This document shows, piece after piece, positions 36,472 to 47,321 of a DNA stretch of 64,000 bases. A model generated the notes under the pieces. The model was not told the origin of the DNA and made no database searches. It was given only the letters and a program-made list of their open reading frames with translations. The DNA comes from an uncultured Tenacibaculum sp. (GTDB lineage Bacteria > Bacteroidota > Bacteroidia > Flavobacteriales > Flavobacteriaceae). A program made the position numbers and the translations under genes. The DNA is taken from assembly GCA_947492185.1 (NCBI GenBank), contig CANLMR010000005.1, forward strand, positions 124,001 through 188,000, read 5' to 3'. Positions within the stretch are counted from its first letter, which is position 1; each line of letters begins with the position of its first letter.

Positions 36472-39400
36472 ATGAAAAACCAAACATCCTTACTCTTAGG
36501 AGTATTCGTTTTTGGTTGCGGATTCTCACAAACTAATAATTTCTGGAAAAAAAATCCACAACCAATTCAAAACAAAATCATTACTTCTACTAAGAAGAAT
36601 ATTAAGAGCCCAAAAAACACTTATCAACTTAGTGTTGAAAAATTAAAAAAAGTATTATCCTTCTGTCCTAAAAGGTATAAATCATTCGGAAAATCAAAAG
36701 TTATTATTTCGCTTCCTACTGAAAACGGAAATTTTAAAAAATACCGTGTAAAAGAAACTAGTGTTTTGCATAAAGATTTAGCTAAAAAGCATCCAAATAT
36801 TAAGTCTTATGTTGGCACATCTGTCGAGGGAGAAAATGAAGTAGTACATTTTAGTTTGGGTAATAATAATTTTAGAGCCATGATTTTGAAACTTGATGCT
36901 ACAATAACAAACATCAAACTTTCAACTAGTAATAGTAAAACATATATTGTTACTTCAAAAGCAGATGGATTAGAAAAACCAATTAATTGTCAAATAATTG
37001 ATAATACATCTAAAAAATTTTCTAAAAAAAGCACAAAGCAAGCAAAAACATCAAACAAAGCAAGAAGGGATGCTAATGACGGTCGTGTTAGAGTCTATCG
37101 AATGGCTATAGCAGTAACAGGAGAATTGTCTAAAATTTATACAGATGCTGCCAACGTTACAAATGGTTCAACTCAACAAAAGAAAGCTGCTGTTCTTGCT
37201 GCATTGAATGAACTTATGACTAGAGTGAATGCTGTTTATGAGCGAGATCTTGGGACTACATTTGAATTAGTACCTAATATTGAAAACTCTATTTTTCTTG
37301 ATCCTGCAACTGATGGTATAACACATGGTAACACTGGAATATCCATAAATGAATCTCAAGGTGTTCTTGATGCTGCAATTGGTAACGCTAACTACGATAT
37401 TGGTCATGTTTTAGATTCTGATGGTACTGGACGTGGAGCTTTAAATTCTGTATGCGTTGACAGTAAAAAAGCTCAAGGATCAACAGGTGCACATCCTTTC
37501 ACTTCTGTTGCAGATTATTTCTTTCGCACATTCGTTCACGAAATAGGTCATCAATTCGGCGCTAACCATTCGTTTAATAACTCATGTGGTGGTAATCGTC
37601 TTGATGAAGGCGCAGTAGAACCAGGTGGAGGTAATAGCATTATGGCATATACAGGTTGTGCTCCTAATACAGAAAATACACAATATGTTTTTTTTCATGC
37701 TAAACAAATAGATGAAATGTGGAATCATATTGTAAATACAGCTGGTTGTGGCATAATAAAATCTGTAGGTAATAATGCTCCTATAGCTTCTATAGGAGGT
37801 AATTATACGATTCCAAGATCTACTCCATTTATATTAGAAGGATCAGCTACAGATGCTAATACAGCTACCAATCAACTAACATATACTTGGAATCAAATGG
37901 ATAAAGAAATAGCTCCTATGCCTCCTCGTGCTACATCAACTAACGGTCCTTTATTCCGCTATAAAACTCCTTCAACATCTCCAAATCGATATATGCCTAA
38001 CCTTACTACTATAAAAGCTGGTGATTCTTCTTCTGAATGGGAAGTAACACCTTCAGTTTCTAGAACGATGAATTTTAGGTTTACTGTAAGAGACAATCAT
38101 CCGGGTGGAGGTAATACAGATTCTAAGGATGCTGTCATTACAGTAAGCGGAACAGCTGGTCCTTTTGTTATCACTTCTCAAAATACCAGATTTAATGCCC
38201 CAGTAGGCTCTACGCAAACAGTAACCTGGAATGTAGCAGGAACCACTGGAAACGGTGTAAATGTAGCAACGGTAGACATTTTATTATCTACAGATGGAGG
38301 GAATACATATCCAATAACATTAGCTTCAGCAGTACCTAACGATGGCTCTCATCAAATTATTATCCCAGACAATGAAGGAGGTGTAAATAGAATTATGGTA
38401 AGAGGTACTAATAATATCTTTTTCGATATTACAAATGCTAACTTTAGCATAACTGATGGAAACTCTGACCCTATGCCTACAAATTATTGTTCAGCAGGTT
38501 ATCAAGCTACAAATTATATAGATGAAGTCATCTTTGGTGATATAAATAATAAAAGCGGAAATAGCGCATATTCTGATTTTACCAACTTAGGAACCAACAT
38601 TAATAAAGGAGAACCTGTTACTTTAATCGTTAATCCAGGAATTGATTTTCATGAGCCTAATTATTTTGGAGCATGGATTGATTGGAATAAAGATGGAGAT
38701 TTTGAAGATTTAGATGAAGAAATTTTATTGAAAACTAATGGTCAAGGTGGTGTAACAACAACAGTTGTAGTTCCTAATACCGCAAAAAATGGTGCAACTA
38801 GATTAAGGGTACGCTATAGAATACATCAAAGTCCTGAAGCTTGTGGAACAGCATCAACAAATGGTGGAGAAGTAGAAGATTATTTTGTATTTATTAAAGA
38901 AGGAATTCCTGACACCTTGCCTCCTAGTACCCCAACTAATTTAACAGCTTCAAATATAACACAAACAACAGCAAACTTAAACTGGACTGCTTCCACCGAT
39001 AATGTAGGTGTAGTTGGTTATGATATTTTCCAAGGAAACACTAATTTAGGCACAACAACTGAAACTTCTTTTGATATAACTGGTTTAATAAAAAACACTT
39101 CTTATTCCTTCTATGTAAGAGCTAAAGATTTTTCAGGTAATATTTCTGGAAATAGTAATACCGTTAATGTAACAACTCTAGATGGTCCAAGTCCAGGGAT
39201 TGAACCTTGCGCAGCTTCTACAACTCAAAACAACACTTTACATATTACAAATGTTAGTTTTGGCTCTATAAATAATAGCTCAACAAACACGGCTTACAAT
39301 GATTTTTCAAACATTTCTACCTCCCTTACCACTGGACAAACAGAAACTCTTAGTATTAATGTAAACAATAGTCATTGGACATTTAATGATATTGGAGTTT

Positions 39401-40638
39401 GGATTGATTGGAATAACAATGGAGTATTTGAAACTTCAGAAGAAGTATATTCTCGATATGGAGCTGGTCCATATTCAGGTAGCATTACACCTCCCAACAC
39501 AGCTATTCCTAATACTTCTTTACATATGCGAGTAAGATTAGCTTATGGTAGTAATACTGCAGCTCAACCATGCGGAATAGATACTTATTTTGGTGAAGTA
39601 GAAGATTATTCAATAGTAATTGATGATGGAATTAATGATACTCAGACACCAACAATACCAACTAATTTAACTGCTTCTAATATTACACAGACAACAGCAG
39701 ATTTAAACTGGACTGCTTCAACCGATAATATTGGTGTTGTTGAATATGATATTTTTAGAGGTAGTGAATCTACTCCTTTTCAAACCTCAACAACCAATAG
39801 TTTTCAGTTAACAGGTTTAACTCCAGGAACTACAACAACTTATTTTGTAAGAGCTAAAGATACGGCTGGAAATACTTCAGGAAATAGTAATACTGAAACA
39901 GTAACTACCTTACCTCCTACTAATACTTCATATTGTAATGCTGGTAATCAAGGAACAAACTATATTGCTCAAGTTATTTTCGGTACTATTAATAATTCAA
40001 GTGAAAATAATTCTTATAGTGATTATACAGCTACACAAAGTACTACTGTTACAAGAGGACAATCTCTAAATCTTACTGTTACACCTGGAATTATAAGTAA
40101 CAACTGGAATAATAATGTAGTTTCGGCTTGGATTGACTGGAATCAAAATGGTGATTTTACTGATGCTAATGAACAAGTTTTATTAAAACCGAGAGGTATT
40201 GGTGGACAAACCTCTATAGTAACTATCCCTAATAATGCAATATTGGGAAATACTAGATTAAGAGTTCGTTACAGTTGGTATAGAAATCCTAATCCATGTG
40301 GTACATCAGGAAATAATGATGGTAATGAAGTAGAAGATTACACTATTAATATAATTAATTCAAATGCTAGTTCTGGATTATTTAGTAGTAGAAATGAAGC
40401 TTCTTTATTTCCTAATCCATTTAAAGAAAACTTTACTCTAGATGTAACTTCTTTTAATCAAACTAATTTTAGTATTAGTATTTACGATATAATGGGAAAA
40501 TTACTATATCATAAAAAGTATAAACAAAACAAAACTAAGATTGAAAACTTAGGAAGACATATAAAATCAGTAGGAAGTTACTTTATTAAAATTGAATCAA
40601 ATCAAAAATCAGAAACATTAAGAGTCATTAAATACTAA
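36472..40638 (+). CDS. Secreted reprolysin-like metalloprotease with GEVED, Fn3 and T9SS sorting domains (paralogue 2)
   Basis: 1388 residues. Signal peptide and propeptide, then a catalytic domain with HEIGHQFGANH (first His356) and NSIMAYTG Met-turn, a PKD-like segment (ASIGGNYTIPRSTPFILEGSATDAN), an Ig-like domain, GEVED (about 675-800), Fn3, GEVED, Fn3, GEVED, and the type A T9SS sorting domain. The N-terminal two thirds are clearly diverged from paralogue 1, yet 39658-40638 aligns with 35263-36243 over 327 codons with no indel and very few differences. This suggests recent gene conversion. Both genes share an AATATAGTGYGTA sequence and an A7CCTT-type leader upstream. Confidence 0.92.
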   Translation: MKNQTSLLLGVFVFGCGFSQTNNFWKKNPQPIQNKIITSTKKNIKSPKNTYQLSVEKLKKVLSFCPKRYKSFGKSKVIISLPTENGNFKKYRVKETSVLHKDLAKKHPNIKSYVGTSVEGENEVVHFSLGNNNFRAMILKLDATITNIKLSTSNSKTYIVTSKADGLEKPINCQIIDNTSKKFSKKSTKQAKTSNKARRDANDGRVRVYRMAIAVTGELSKIYTDAANVTNGSTQQKKAAVLAALNELMTRVNAVYERDLGTTFELVPNIENSIFLDPATDGITHGNTGISINESQGVLDAAIGNANYDIGHVLDSDGTGRGALNSVCVDSKKAQGSTGAHPFTSVADYFFRTFVHEIGHQFGANHSFNNSCGGNRLDEGAVEPGGGNSIMAYTGCAPNTENTQYVFFHAKQIDEMWNHIVNTAGCGIIKSVGNNAPIASIGGNYTIPRSTPFILEGSATDANTATNQLTYTWNQMDKEIAPMPPRATSTNGPLFRYKTPSTSPNRYMPNLTTIKAGDSSSEWEVTPSVSRTMNFRFTVRDNHPGGGNTDSKDAVITVSGTAGPFVITSQNTRFNAPVGSTQTVTWNVAGTTGNGVNVATVDILLSTDGGNTYPITLASAVPNDGSHQIIIPDNEGGVNRIMVRGTNNIFFDITNANFSITDGNSDPMPTNYCSAGYQATNYIDEVIFGDINNKSGNSAYSDFTNLGTNINKGEPVTLIVNPGIDFHEPNYFGAWIDWNKDGDFEDLDEEILLKTNGQGGVTTTVVVPNTAKNGATRLRVRYRIHQSPEACGTASTNGGEVEDYFVFIKEGIPDTLPPSTPTNLTASNITQTTANLNWTASTDNVGVVGYDIFQGNTNLGTTTETSFDITGLIKNTSYSFYVRAKDFSGNISGNSNTVNVTTLDGPSPGIEPCAASTTQNNTLHITNVSFGSINNSSTNTAYNDFSNISTSLTTGQTETLSINVNNSHWTFNDIGVWIDWNNNGVFETSEEVYSRYGAGPYSGSITPPNTAIPNTSLHMRVRLAYGSNTAAQPCGIDTYFGEVEDYSIVIDDGINDTQTPTIPTNLTASNITQTTADLNWTASTDNIGVVEYDIFRGSESTPFQTSTTNSFQLTGLTPGTTTTYFVRAKDTAGNTSGNSNTETVTTLPPTNTSYCNAGNQGTNYIAQVIFGTINNSSENNSYSDYTATQSTTVTRGQSLNLTVTPGIISNNWNNNVVSAWIDWNQNGDFTDANEQVLLKPRGIGGQTSIVTIPNNAILGNTRLRVRYSWYRNPNPCGTSGNNDGNEVEDYTINIINSNASSGLFSSRNEASLFPNPFKENFTLDVTSFNQTNFSISIYDIMGKLLYHKKYKQNKTKIENLGRHIKSVGSYFIKIESNQKSETLRVIKY

Positions 40639-40658
40639 CTTGTATTAATAATTAAAAT

Positions 40659-40689
40659 AAAAATCCTAAGTTTTAAACTTAGGATTTTT
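40659..40689. terminator. Bidirectional terminator between convergent genes
   Basis: AAATCCTAAGTTT (40661-40673) and AAACTTAGGATTT (40675-40687) with A and T runs outside. It ends protease paralogue 2 and the converging DUF6952 gene; the duplicate is at 30085. Confidence 0.85.
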
Positions 40690-40945
40690 ATTTATCTATA
40701 GAACCCATAACACGCTGCATAAAATTATTTAGCGCTTCTTTCTTTGGTGTTCCTTCTTTTACCATTTTATCTACTTCAAGAGCTCCGTACATATTAGAGA
40801 TTAATTCTCCAATTACATCTAGTTCTTCATCTTTTAAAGATGGGACTTCAGTTAAAGCCTCAAGAGTTTCAATGGTTTCAATAATATAATCTTGATCATT
40901 CTCTTCAATAAAAGAAGTCAATTGTTTTATAACTGGTAATTTCAT
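40688..40945 (-). CDS. DUF6952 family protein
   Basis: 85 residues, all-helical and acidic (MKLPVIKQLTSFIEENDQDYI... EALNNFMQRVMGSIDK). DUF6952 is a small Bacteroidota family typically next to thioredoxin and peroxiredoxin, as here: it is the last gene of the minus-strand set peroxiredoxin - thioredoxin - DUF6952. A role in peroxide or thiol homeostasis is inferred from that linkage only. A decayed copy is at 30113-30397. Confidence 0.85.
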   Translation of the reverse strand: MKLPVIKQLTSFIEENDQDYIIETIETLEALTEVPSLKDEELDVIGELISNMYGALEVDKMVKEGTPKKEALNNFMQRVMGSIDK

Positions 40946-40956
40946 ACTTAAATTTT

Positions 40957-41032
40957 GTCATTGCGAAGCAAATAGTATTTGCTGTGGCAATCTGTTAGTA
41001 TTAAAAGATTACTTCACTACTTTCGTAATAAC
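40957..41032. repeat. REP-like palindromic element
   Basis: Same element as 30409-30484: GTCATTGCGAAGC...GGCAATCTG...AGATTACTTCACT..CGTAATAAC. It lies in the 90-bp gap between the DUF6952 and thioredoxin genes and could fold into a long hairpin in their shared transcript. Confidence 0.6.
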
Positions 41033-41035
41033 TGT

Positions 41036-41344
41036 TTACATTACCTCAGTTACTAATTCTTTTAAAACATCAAACTTATTTGTTTGTACTTGATTTACGA
41101 ATTTTCCATCAACAAAAGTCGCGAAAGTTGGTAAATTATCTACAGTTGCTAATTGTCTACTTTCTGGAAACTTTTCTGCATCTGCTAAAATGAAAGAAAC
41201 ATCTTCATTTTCTGTAGCTAATTTTTTGAATTTAGGTTTCATAATTCTACAATTCCCACACCATGTTGCAGAATATTGTACAACTACTTTTTTATTTTCA
41301 GCTACAATATTTTCTAAATTATCTTGATCTAATTCTTGTACCAT
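41036..41344 (-). CDS. Thioredoxin-like protein
   Basis: 102 residues. Thioredoxin fold with active site WCGNC (Cys29, Cys32; the usual is WCGPC) and a cis-Pro in NLPTFATFVDG. Cytosolic, no signal peptide. It lies downstream of the 2-Cys peroxiredoxin and is its likely reductant. The Asn in place of Pro in CGNC should raise or lower the redox potential relative to classical thioredoxin; which way is not clear from sequence. Confidence 0.92.
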   Translation of the reverse strand: MVQELDQDNLENIVAENKKVVVQYSATWCGNCRIMKPKFKKLATENEDVSFILADAEKFPESRQLATVDNLPTFATFVDGKFVNQVQTNKFDVLKELVTEVM

Positions 41345-41368
41345 CTCTTTTCAATTAAGAATTTAAAA

Positions 41369-41421
41369 ATGAAGAATTACGAATTATTTTGGTTACTAAA
41401 ACCTAATTCGTAATTCTTCAT
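41369..41421. repeat. Perfect 18-bp inverted repeat in the thioredoxin-peroxiredoxin gap
   Basis: ATGAAGAATTACGAATTA (41369-41386) pairs with TAATTCGTAATTCTTCAT (41404-41421). The inner GGTT...AACC can extend the stem. No T run follows on the minus strand, so it is not a classical terminator. It may stabilise or process the operon mRNA, or be a small mobile palindrome. Confidence 0.7.
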
Positions 41422-41436
41422 TAATAATTAATTTTA

Positions 41437-42081
41437 TTAGTTTACAGCTGCTAAGTACTCGGCAGTTGCTTTAGCATTAGGTTGCATTGCAGCTTTACCT
41501 TCTTCCCAGTTTGCTGGACATACTTCACCTTTTTCTTGTACATGAGTGTACGCGTCAATTAAACGTAAGTATTCGTTTACATTACGCCCGATTGGCATAT
41601 GGTTAACTCCTTCGTGTACAACTGTACCTTCTTCGTCAATAATATATGTAGCTCTGTAAGTAACGTTATCTCCTTCTACTTGAACAGTTCCAGTAGCTTC
41701 ATCATAAGTTTCGTTAGAAATATCTAAAATTCCTAAAATAGAAGATAAGTTTCTGTTACTATCAGCTAATAATGGATAAGTAACTCCTTCAATTCCTCCG
41801 TTATCTTTAGATTGGTTTAACCAAGCAAAGTGTACTTCTGGAGTATCACATGAAGCTCCAATTACAATAGTGTTTCTTTTTTCAAACTCTGGTAATGCAG
41901 CTTGGAAAGCATGTAATTCAGTAGGACAAACAAAAGTAAAGTCTTTTGGATACCAAAATAAAACTACTTTCTTTTTATTGTTTACTGCTTCTTCTAAAAC
42001 ATTTAACTTAAACGTATCACCCATTTCGTTCATTGCATCTACGTTTAAATTTGGGAATTTCTTACCAACTAATGTTGCCAT
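41437..42081 (-). CDS. Typical 2-Cys peroxiredoxin
   Basis: 214 residues, Prx1/AhpC type. Peroxidatic Cys52 is in DFTFVCPTE, and the resolving Cys188 is in GEVCPANW. The GGxG and YF motifs linked to over-oxidation sensitivity are not obvious: DNGGIEGVTYPLL stands in the first place. It reduces hydrogen peroxide and alkyl peroxides using thioredoxin. It is the first gene of the minus-strand peroxide set, divergent from katG. The promoter at 42137-42166 matches the Bacteroidota consensus. Confidence 0.95.
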   Translation of the reverse strand: MATLVGKKFPNLNVDAMNEMGDTFKLNVLEEAVNNKKKVVLFWYPKDFTFVCPTELHAFQAALPEFEKRNTIVIGASCDTPEVHFAWLNQSKDNGGIEGVTYPLLADSNRNLSSILGILDISNETYDEATGTVQVEGDNVTYRATYIIDEEGTVVHEGVNHMPIGRNVNEYLRLIDAYTHVQEKGEVCPANWEEGKAAMQPNAKATAEYLAAVN

Positions 42082-42136
42082 TCTTTAATTATTTTAAATT
42101 GAATTAATTATTTACATTGTTTTTCAAAAACAGCTG

Positions 42137-42166
42137 CAAAAATATTGCCTTACACATATAAATCAA
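42137..42166 (-). promoter_or_regulatory. Promoter of the peroxiredoxin operon
   Basis: On the minus strand: -33 TTG (42166-42164), 19-nt spacer, -7 TATTTTTG (42144-42137). Both elements and spacing fit the Bacteroidota housekeeping consensus, about 55 nt before the ATG. Confidence 0.6.
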
Positions 42167-42248
42167 GGTGAATTCTACAAGATTTTTTTATCTCGTCATA
42201 AGAAAATTCAATACAAACTAAACAGCATTTATTGTATCTTTATAAGAC

Positions 42249-42328
42249 ACTATAAAACAACCAAATAAACTACTTTTATAGTTTTAAGCTATTTCAAAAT
42301 AAAATTTATAGATAAAAACAATCTATAA
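42249..42328 (+). promoter_or_regulatory. Inverted repeats, possible OxyR-type operator, before katG
   Basis: Three overlapping dyads: ACTATAAAA (42249-42257) with TTTTATAGT (42274-42282); ATAG-N7-CTAT at 42278-42292, the spacing of an OxyR half-site; and TTATAGAT (42306-42313) with ATCTATAA (42321-42328). The last is just upstream of the katG -7 box. OxyR binding is inferred from the ATAG-N7-CTAT spacing and from the peroxide genes on both sides. No oxyR gene is in the window. Confidence 0.4.
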
Positions 42329-42336
42329 TTTTATCA

Positions 42337-42344
42337 TAGCTTTG
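42337..42344 (+). promoter_or_regulatory. Bacteroidota -7 box for katG
   Basis: TAGCTTTG matches TAnnTTTG, 30 nt before the ATG at 42375. Confidence 0.5.
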
Positions 42345-42362
42345 AAAAACGAACTAACATAA

Positions 42363-44579
<2,217 letters not shown>

Positions 44580-44598
44580 AATTATTATAGTTTAAATA

Positions 44599-44630
44599 AA
44601 AAAGAAGAGCGATTTGCTCTTCTTTTTTTG
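44599..44630 (+). terminator. Terminator after katG
   Basis: AAAGAAGAGC (44601-44610), GATTT loop, GCTCTTCTTT (44616-44625), T run. The A run on the left lets it act for the converging regulator gene too. Confidence 0.8.
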
Positions 44631-44652
44631 TTTTATGAAATTTTTATAATTT

Positions 44653-45816
44653 CTATTTACTGGCAAATAACTTCACATCATTATCAGAAACTGTTTTTTC
44701 GCCAAGAATTATTAAACGTTCAACAACGTTACGTAATTCTCTTATATTTCCTGTCCAGTCGTACTCTTGTAGTAATTTTATTGCTTTATCAGAAAATGTT
44801 TTCTTAGGTGTACCTTGTTCTTGTGCTATTTTATTCGTGAAGAAATCAACCAATAATGGAATATCTTCTCTTCTATCATTTAATGAAGGAACTTTAATAA
44901 GAATCACTGCCAAACGATGATATAAATCTTCTCTAAAACGTCCTTCTGCAATTTCCTTTTTCAAGTCTTTGTTTGTAGCAGCTACGACACGAACATTTAC
45001 TTTAATATCTTTATCCGAACCTACACGTTGAATTTTATTTTCTTGCAATGCACGTAAAACTTTGGCTTGAGCAGACAAACTCATATCTCCTATTTCATCT
45101 AAGAAAATTGTTCCTGCGTTTGCAGCTTCAAACTTCCCTGCCCTGTCTTTATTTGCTCCAGTAAAACTTCCTTTAACATGACCGAACAATTCACTTTCAA
45201 TTAATTCTGCAGGAATTGCGGCACAATTCACTTCAATCATCGGCGCTTTTGCTCTATCAGATTTTTCGTGTAACCAATGCGCAACTAATTCTTTCCCTGT
45301 TCCGTTTGGTCCTGTAATTAATACACGTGCATCTGTGGCTGCAACTTTTTCTATAATATCTTTAATATGAGTTATCGCATTACTTTCACCAATCATTTCA
45401 TAGTTCTTACTCACCTTCTTTTTTAGTCGTTTATTTTCAACAACTAATTCTTTTCTATCAAGCGCATTGCGAACCGTATTTAACAAACGATTTAAATCTG
45501 GCGGTTTAGAAATATAATCAAAAGCCCCAAGTCGCATGGTATTAACAGCTGTATCTAAATCTCCATGACCAGAAATCATAACAATAGGAGTTTCAGGCTT
45601 AATTTTTCTAGCTTTTTCAAGCACTTCTACTCCATCCATTTTTGGCATTTTAATATCGCATAACACTAAGTCATAATCGTTATTTTTTATTGCCTCAATT
45701 CCTGCTAAACCATCTTCAGCTTCTTCTACTTGGTAGCTATCACTTTCTTCAGAAATAATTTTTTTTAATACTCTTCGAATTGCAGATTCGTCTTCTATGA
45801 TCAATATTTTACTCAT
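44653..45816 (-). CDS. Sigma-54-dependent response regulator without the C-terminal DNA-binding domain
   Basis: 387 residues. Receiver domain 1-120 with phospho-acceptor Asp54 (VLCDIKMPKMDG). The AAA+ sigma-54 activator domain (about 145-375) has Walker A GPNGTGKE, the sigma-54 contact loop GSFTGA (usual GAFTGA), Walker B FLDEIGDM and R-finger region LYHRLAVILIKVPSL. The protein stops after the lid (VSDNDVKLFASK) and lacks the ~60-residue Fis-type helix-turn-helix of NtrC-class proteins. It can presumably activate sigma-54 polymerase from solution, without enhancer binding. Last of a minus-strand run, 96 bp after the lipoprotein gene. No histidine kinase is adjacent. Confidence 0.93.
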   Translation of the reverse strand: MSKILIIEDESAIRRVLKKIISEESDSYQVEEAEDGLAGIEAIKNNDYDLVLCDIKMPKMDGVEVLEKARKIKPETPIVMISGHGDLDTAVNTMRLGAFDYISKPPDLNRLLNTVRNALDRKELVVENKRLKKKVSKNYEMIGESNAITHIKDIIEKVAATDARVLITGPNGTGKELVAHWLHEKSDRAKAPMIEVNCAAIPAELIESELFGHVKGSFTGANKDRAGKFEAANAGTIFLDEIGDMSLSAQAKVLRALQENKIQRVGSDKDIKVNVRVVAATNKDLKKEIAEGRFREDLYHRLAVILIKVPSLNDRREDIPLLVDFFTNKIAQEQGTPKKTFSDKAIKLLQEYDWTGNIRELRNVVERLIILGEKTVSDNDVKLFASK

Positions 45817-45912
45817 ATATATTCTTTTCTTAAAGATTCAAAAGATAAGTCAAAAATAGATGACTTTTTATCTATACTCTAATTATTATCAACAAGTATT
45901 CCAATTATAGAA

Positions 45913-46446
45913 TTAAAAGTTAGTCATTTTAATAATTTTATTCTCACCATCTTTTAATTCTATTTTTCTCATTATACCTCCACCGGTATTATCCCATAGC
46001 ATAAAAGCAATAACATAGTAATTACCAGCAGGTAATTCTTTGTATTTAAATTCTCCTAGCTTATTACACATATTTTTTTTAGTATCGTGATAAACTTTTG
46101 GGTCTGGTCTGAATTTTGGAACTCCATCTTCTATATAAACAAAATCACCATTGTTATTTTTATAAATATGAGATAATCTTTCTTCAGTATAAGCAGTGTA
46201 AGGTTGTAATTCTATTCTAAACTCTTCACCAAATCTCAATTCTCCTTTTTTAGATTTAAATTTTGCTATTCCATTAATAGTTGCTGTTCCTTTATTTTTA
46301 AACCATTTAACCTCTTCTTCATTGAATTTATTTTTGATTTCAATAATTTTTCCTTTATCTTCTTTTTTATCTTTTTTATCTTTTTCACTTTGACTACAAC
46401 TTATTAAGACAACTAAGAATAAAGAAAATGAGATTTGAAACTTCAT
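45913..46446 (-). CDS. Lipoprotein of unknown function
   Basis: 177 residues. Lipoprotein signal MKFQISFSLFLVVLISC with the lipobox Cys at 18, a Lys/Asp-rich linker, then a beta-rich domain (ATINGIAKFKSKKGELRFGEEFRIELQPYTAYTEERL and LPAGNYYVIAFMLWDN) resembling carboxypeptidase-regulatory-like or transthyretin-type folds; that likeness is inference. It follows the MscS gene by 26 bp. Function not known. Confidence 0.75.
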   Translation of the reverse strand: MKFQISFSLFLVVLISCSQSEKDKKDKKEDKGKIIEIKNKFNEEEVKWFKNKGTATINGIAKFKSKKGELRFGEEFRIELQPYTAYTEERLSHIYKNNNGDFVYIEDGVPKFRPDPKVYHDTKKNMCNKLGEFKYKELPAGNYYVIAFMLWDNTGGGIMRKIELKDGENKIIKMTNF

Positions 46447-46472
46447 AACAATAAATTTATGATTTAATATTA

Positions 46473-47300
46473 CTAAGGTTTATTATAAATATGAACATCT
46501 CTTTGAGGAAAAGGAATAGATATTTGATGCTCTCTAAACAATTCATCTATTCTAAAACGTAAATCACTTTTAGGTATTAAGGCTTGAAAACTTTCTTGTA
46601 ATGTAAAAATAAGTTTAAACTCTAATGCACTATCTCCGAAGTTTTCAAAAATAACTAATGGTGCGGGGTGCTTTAAAATTTTTGGATGTTCATTAGCTAC
46701 TTGTTCCAACAGTTTTTTCACTAATTGCACGTCTGAACCATATGCAACACCAACAGTAATAGATTCTCTGGTAACAGTTCCATTTTGAGTCCAATTATAT
46801 AAACTATGTTTTAGATATTTATGATTTGGTATAATGATAACCTTGTTATCAATAGTAACTGCTCTAGTGGTTCTTAATTTTATTTCTTCTACTCTACCAA
46901 CTTTACCATCCATTTCAATAATATCTCCTACGTGTACACTTTGATCAAGAATAATAAATATTCCTGAAATAATATCTTGGAAGAATGTTTGTAATGCTAA
47001 ACCAACACCAATTAATAATGCTGTAGATGCGGCAAAAATTGCTGTGATTTGTACTCCAGAACTTTGTAATGTTATTAGGAAAATAATGATGTAGAGTAAC
47101 CATTTTCCAAAAGAAAACACAGTATCAAACTTGTTTTTATCTTGTTCTTCAAGTCTCTTAACAATATACTTTTTAAAGATTCTTAATAAAAATGAAGCAA
47201 GCATAATAATCACTATAAGTATCAGTAGTGACTTTACACTGATACTTATATGATCATTATATCTAAAAGTATAATTTAAAATTTCGTTTAATTGTTCCAT
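46473..47300 (-). CDS. MscS-type mechanosensitive channel
   Basis: 275 residues with three membrane helices (about 20-40, 60-82, 88-118). The pore-lining third helix has the Ala/Gly-rich MscS pattern (ASTALLIGVGLALQTFFQDIISGIFIIL). The beta domain follows with VGDIIEMDGKVGRVEEIKLRTTRAVTIDNKVIIIPNHK. It releases solutes on hypo-osmotic shock. It lies 21 bp after the ABC permease gene in the same direction, so it is probably co-transcribed. Confidence 0.93.
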   Translation of the reverse strand: MEQLNEILNYTFRYNDHISISVKSLLILIVIIMLASFLLRIFKKYIVKRLEEQDKNKFDTVFSFGKWLLYIIIFLITLQSSGVQITAIFAASTALLIGVGLALQTFFQDIISGIFIILDQSVHVGDIIEMDGKVGRVEEIKLRTTRAVTIDNKVIIIPNHKYLKHSLYNWTQNGTVTRESITVGVAYGSDVQLVKKLLEQVANEHPKILKHPAPLVIFENFGDSALEFKLIFTLQESFQALIPKSDLRFRIDELFREHQISIPFPQRDVHIYNKP

Positions 47301-47321
47301 TATCAGTTAAAAACTATACGT

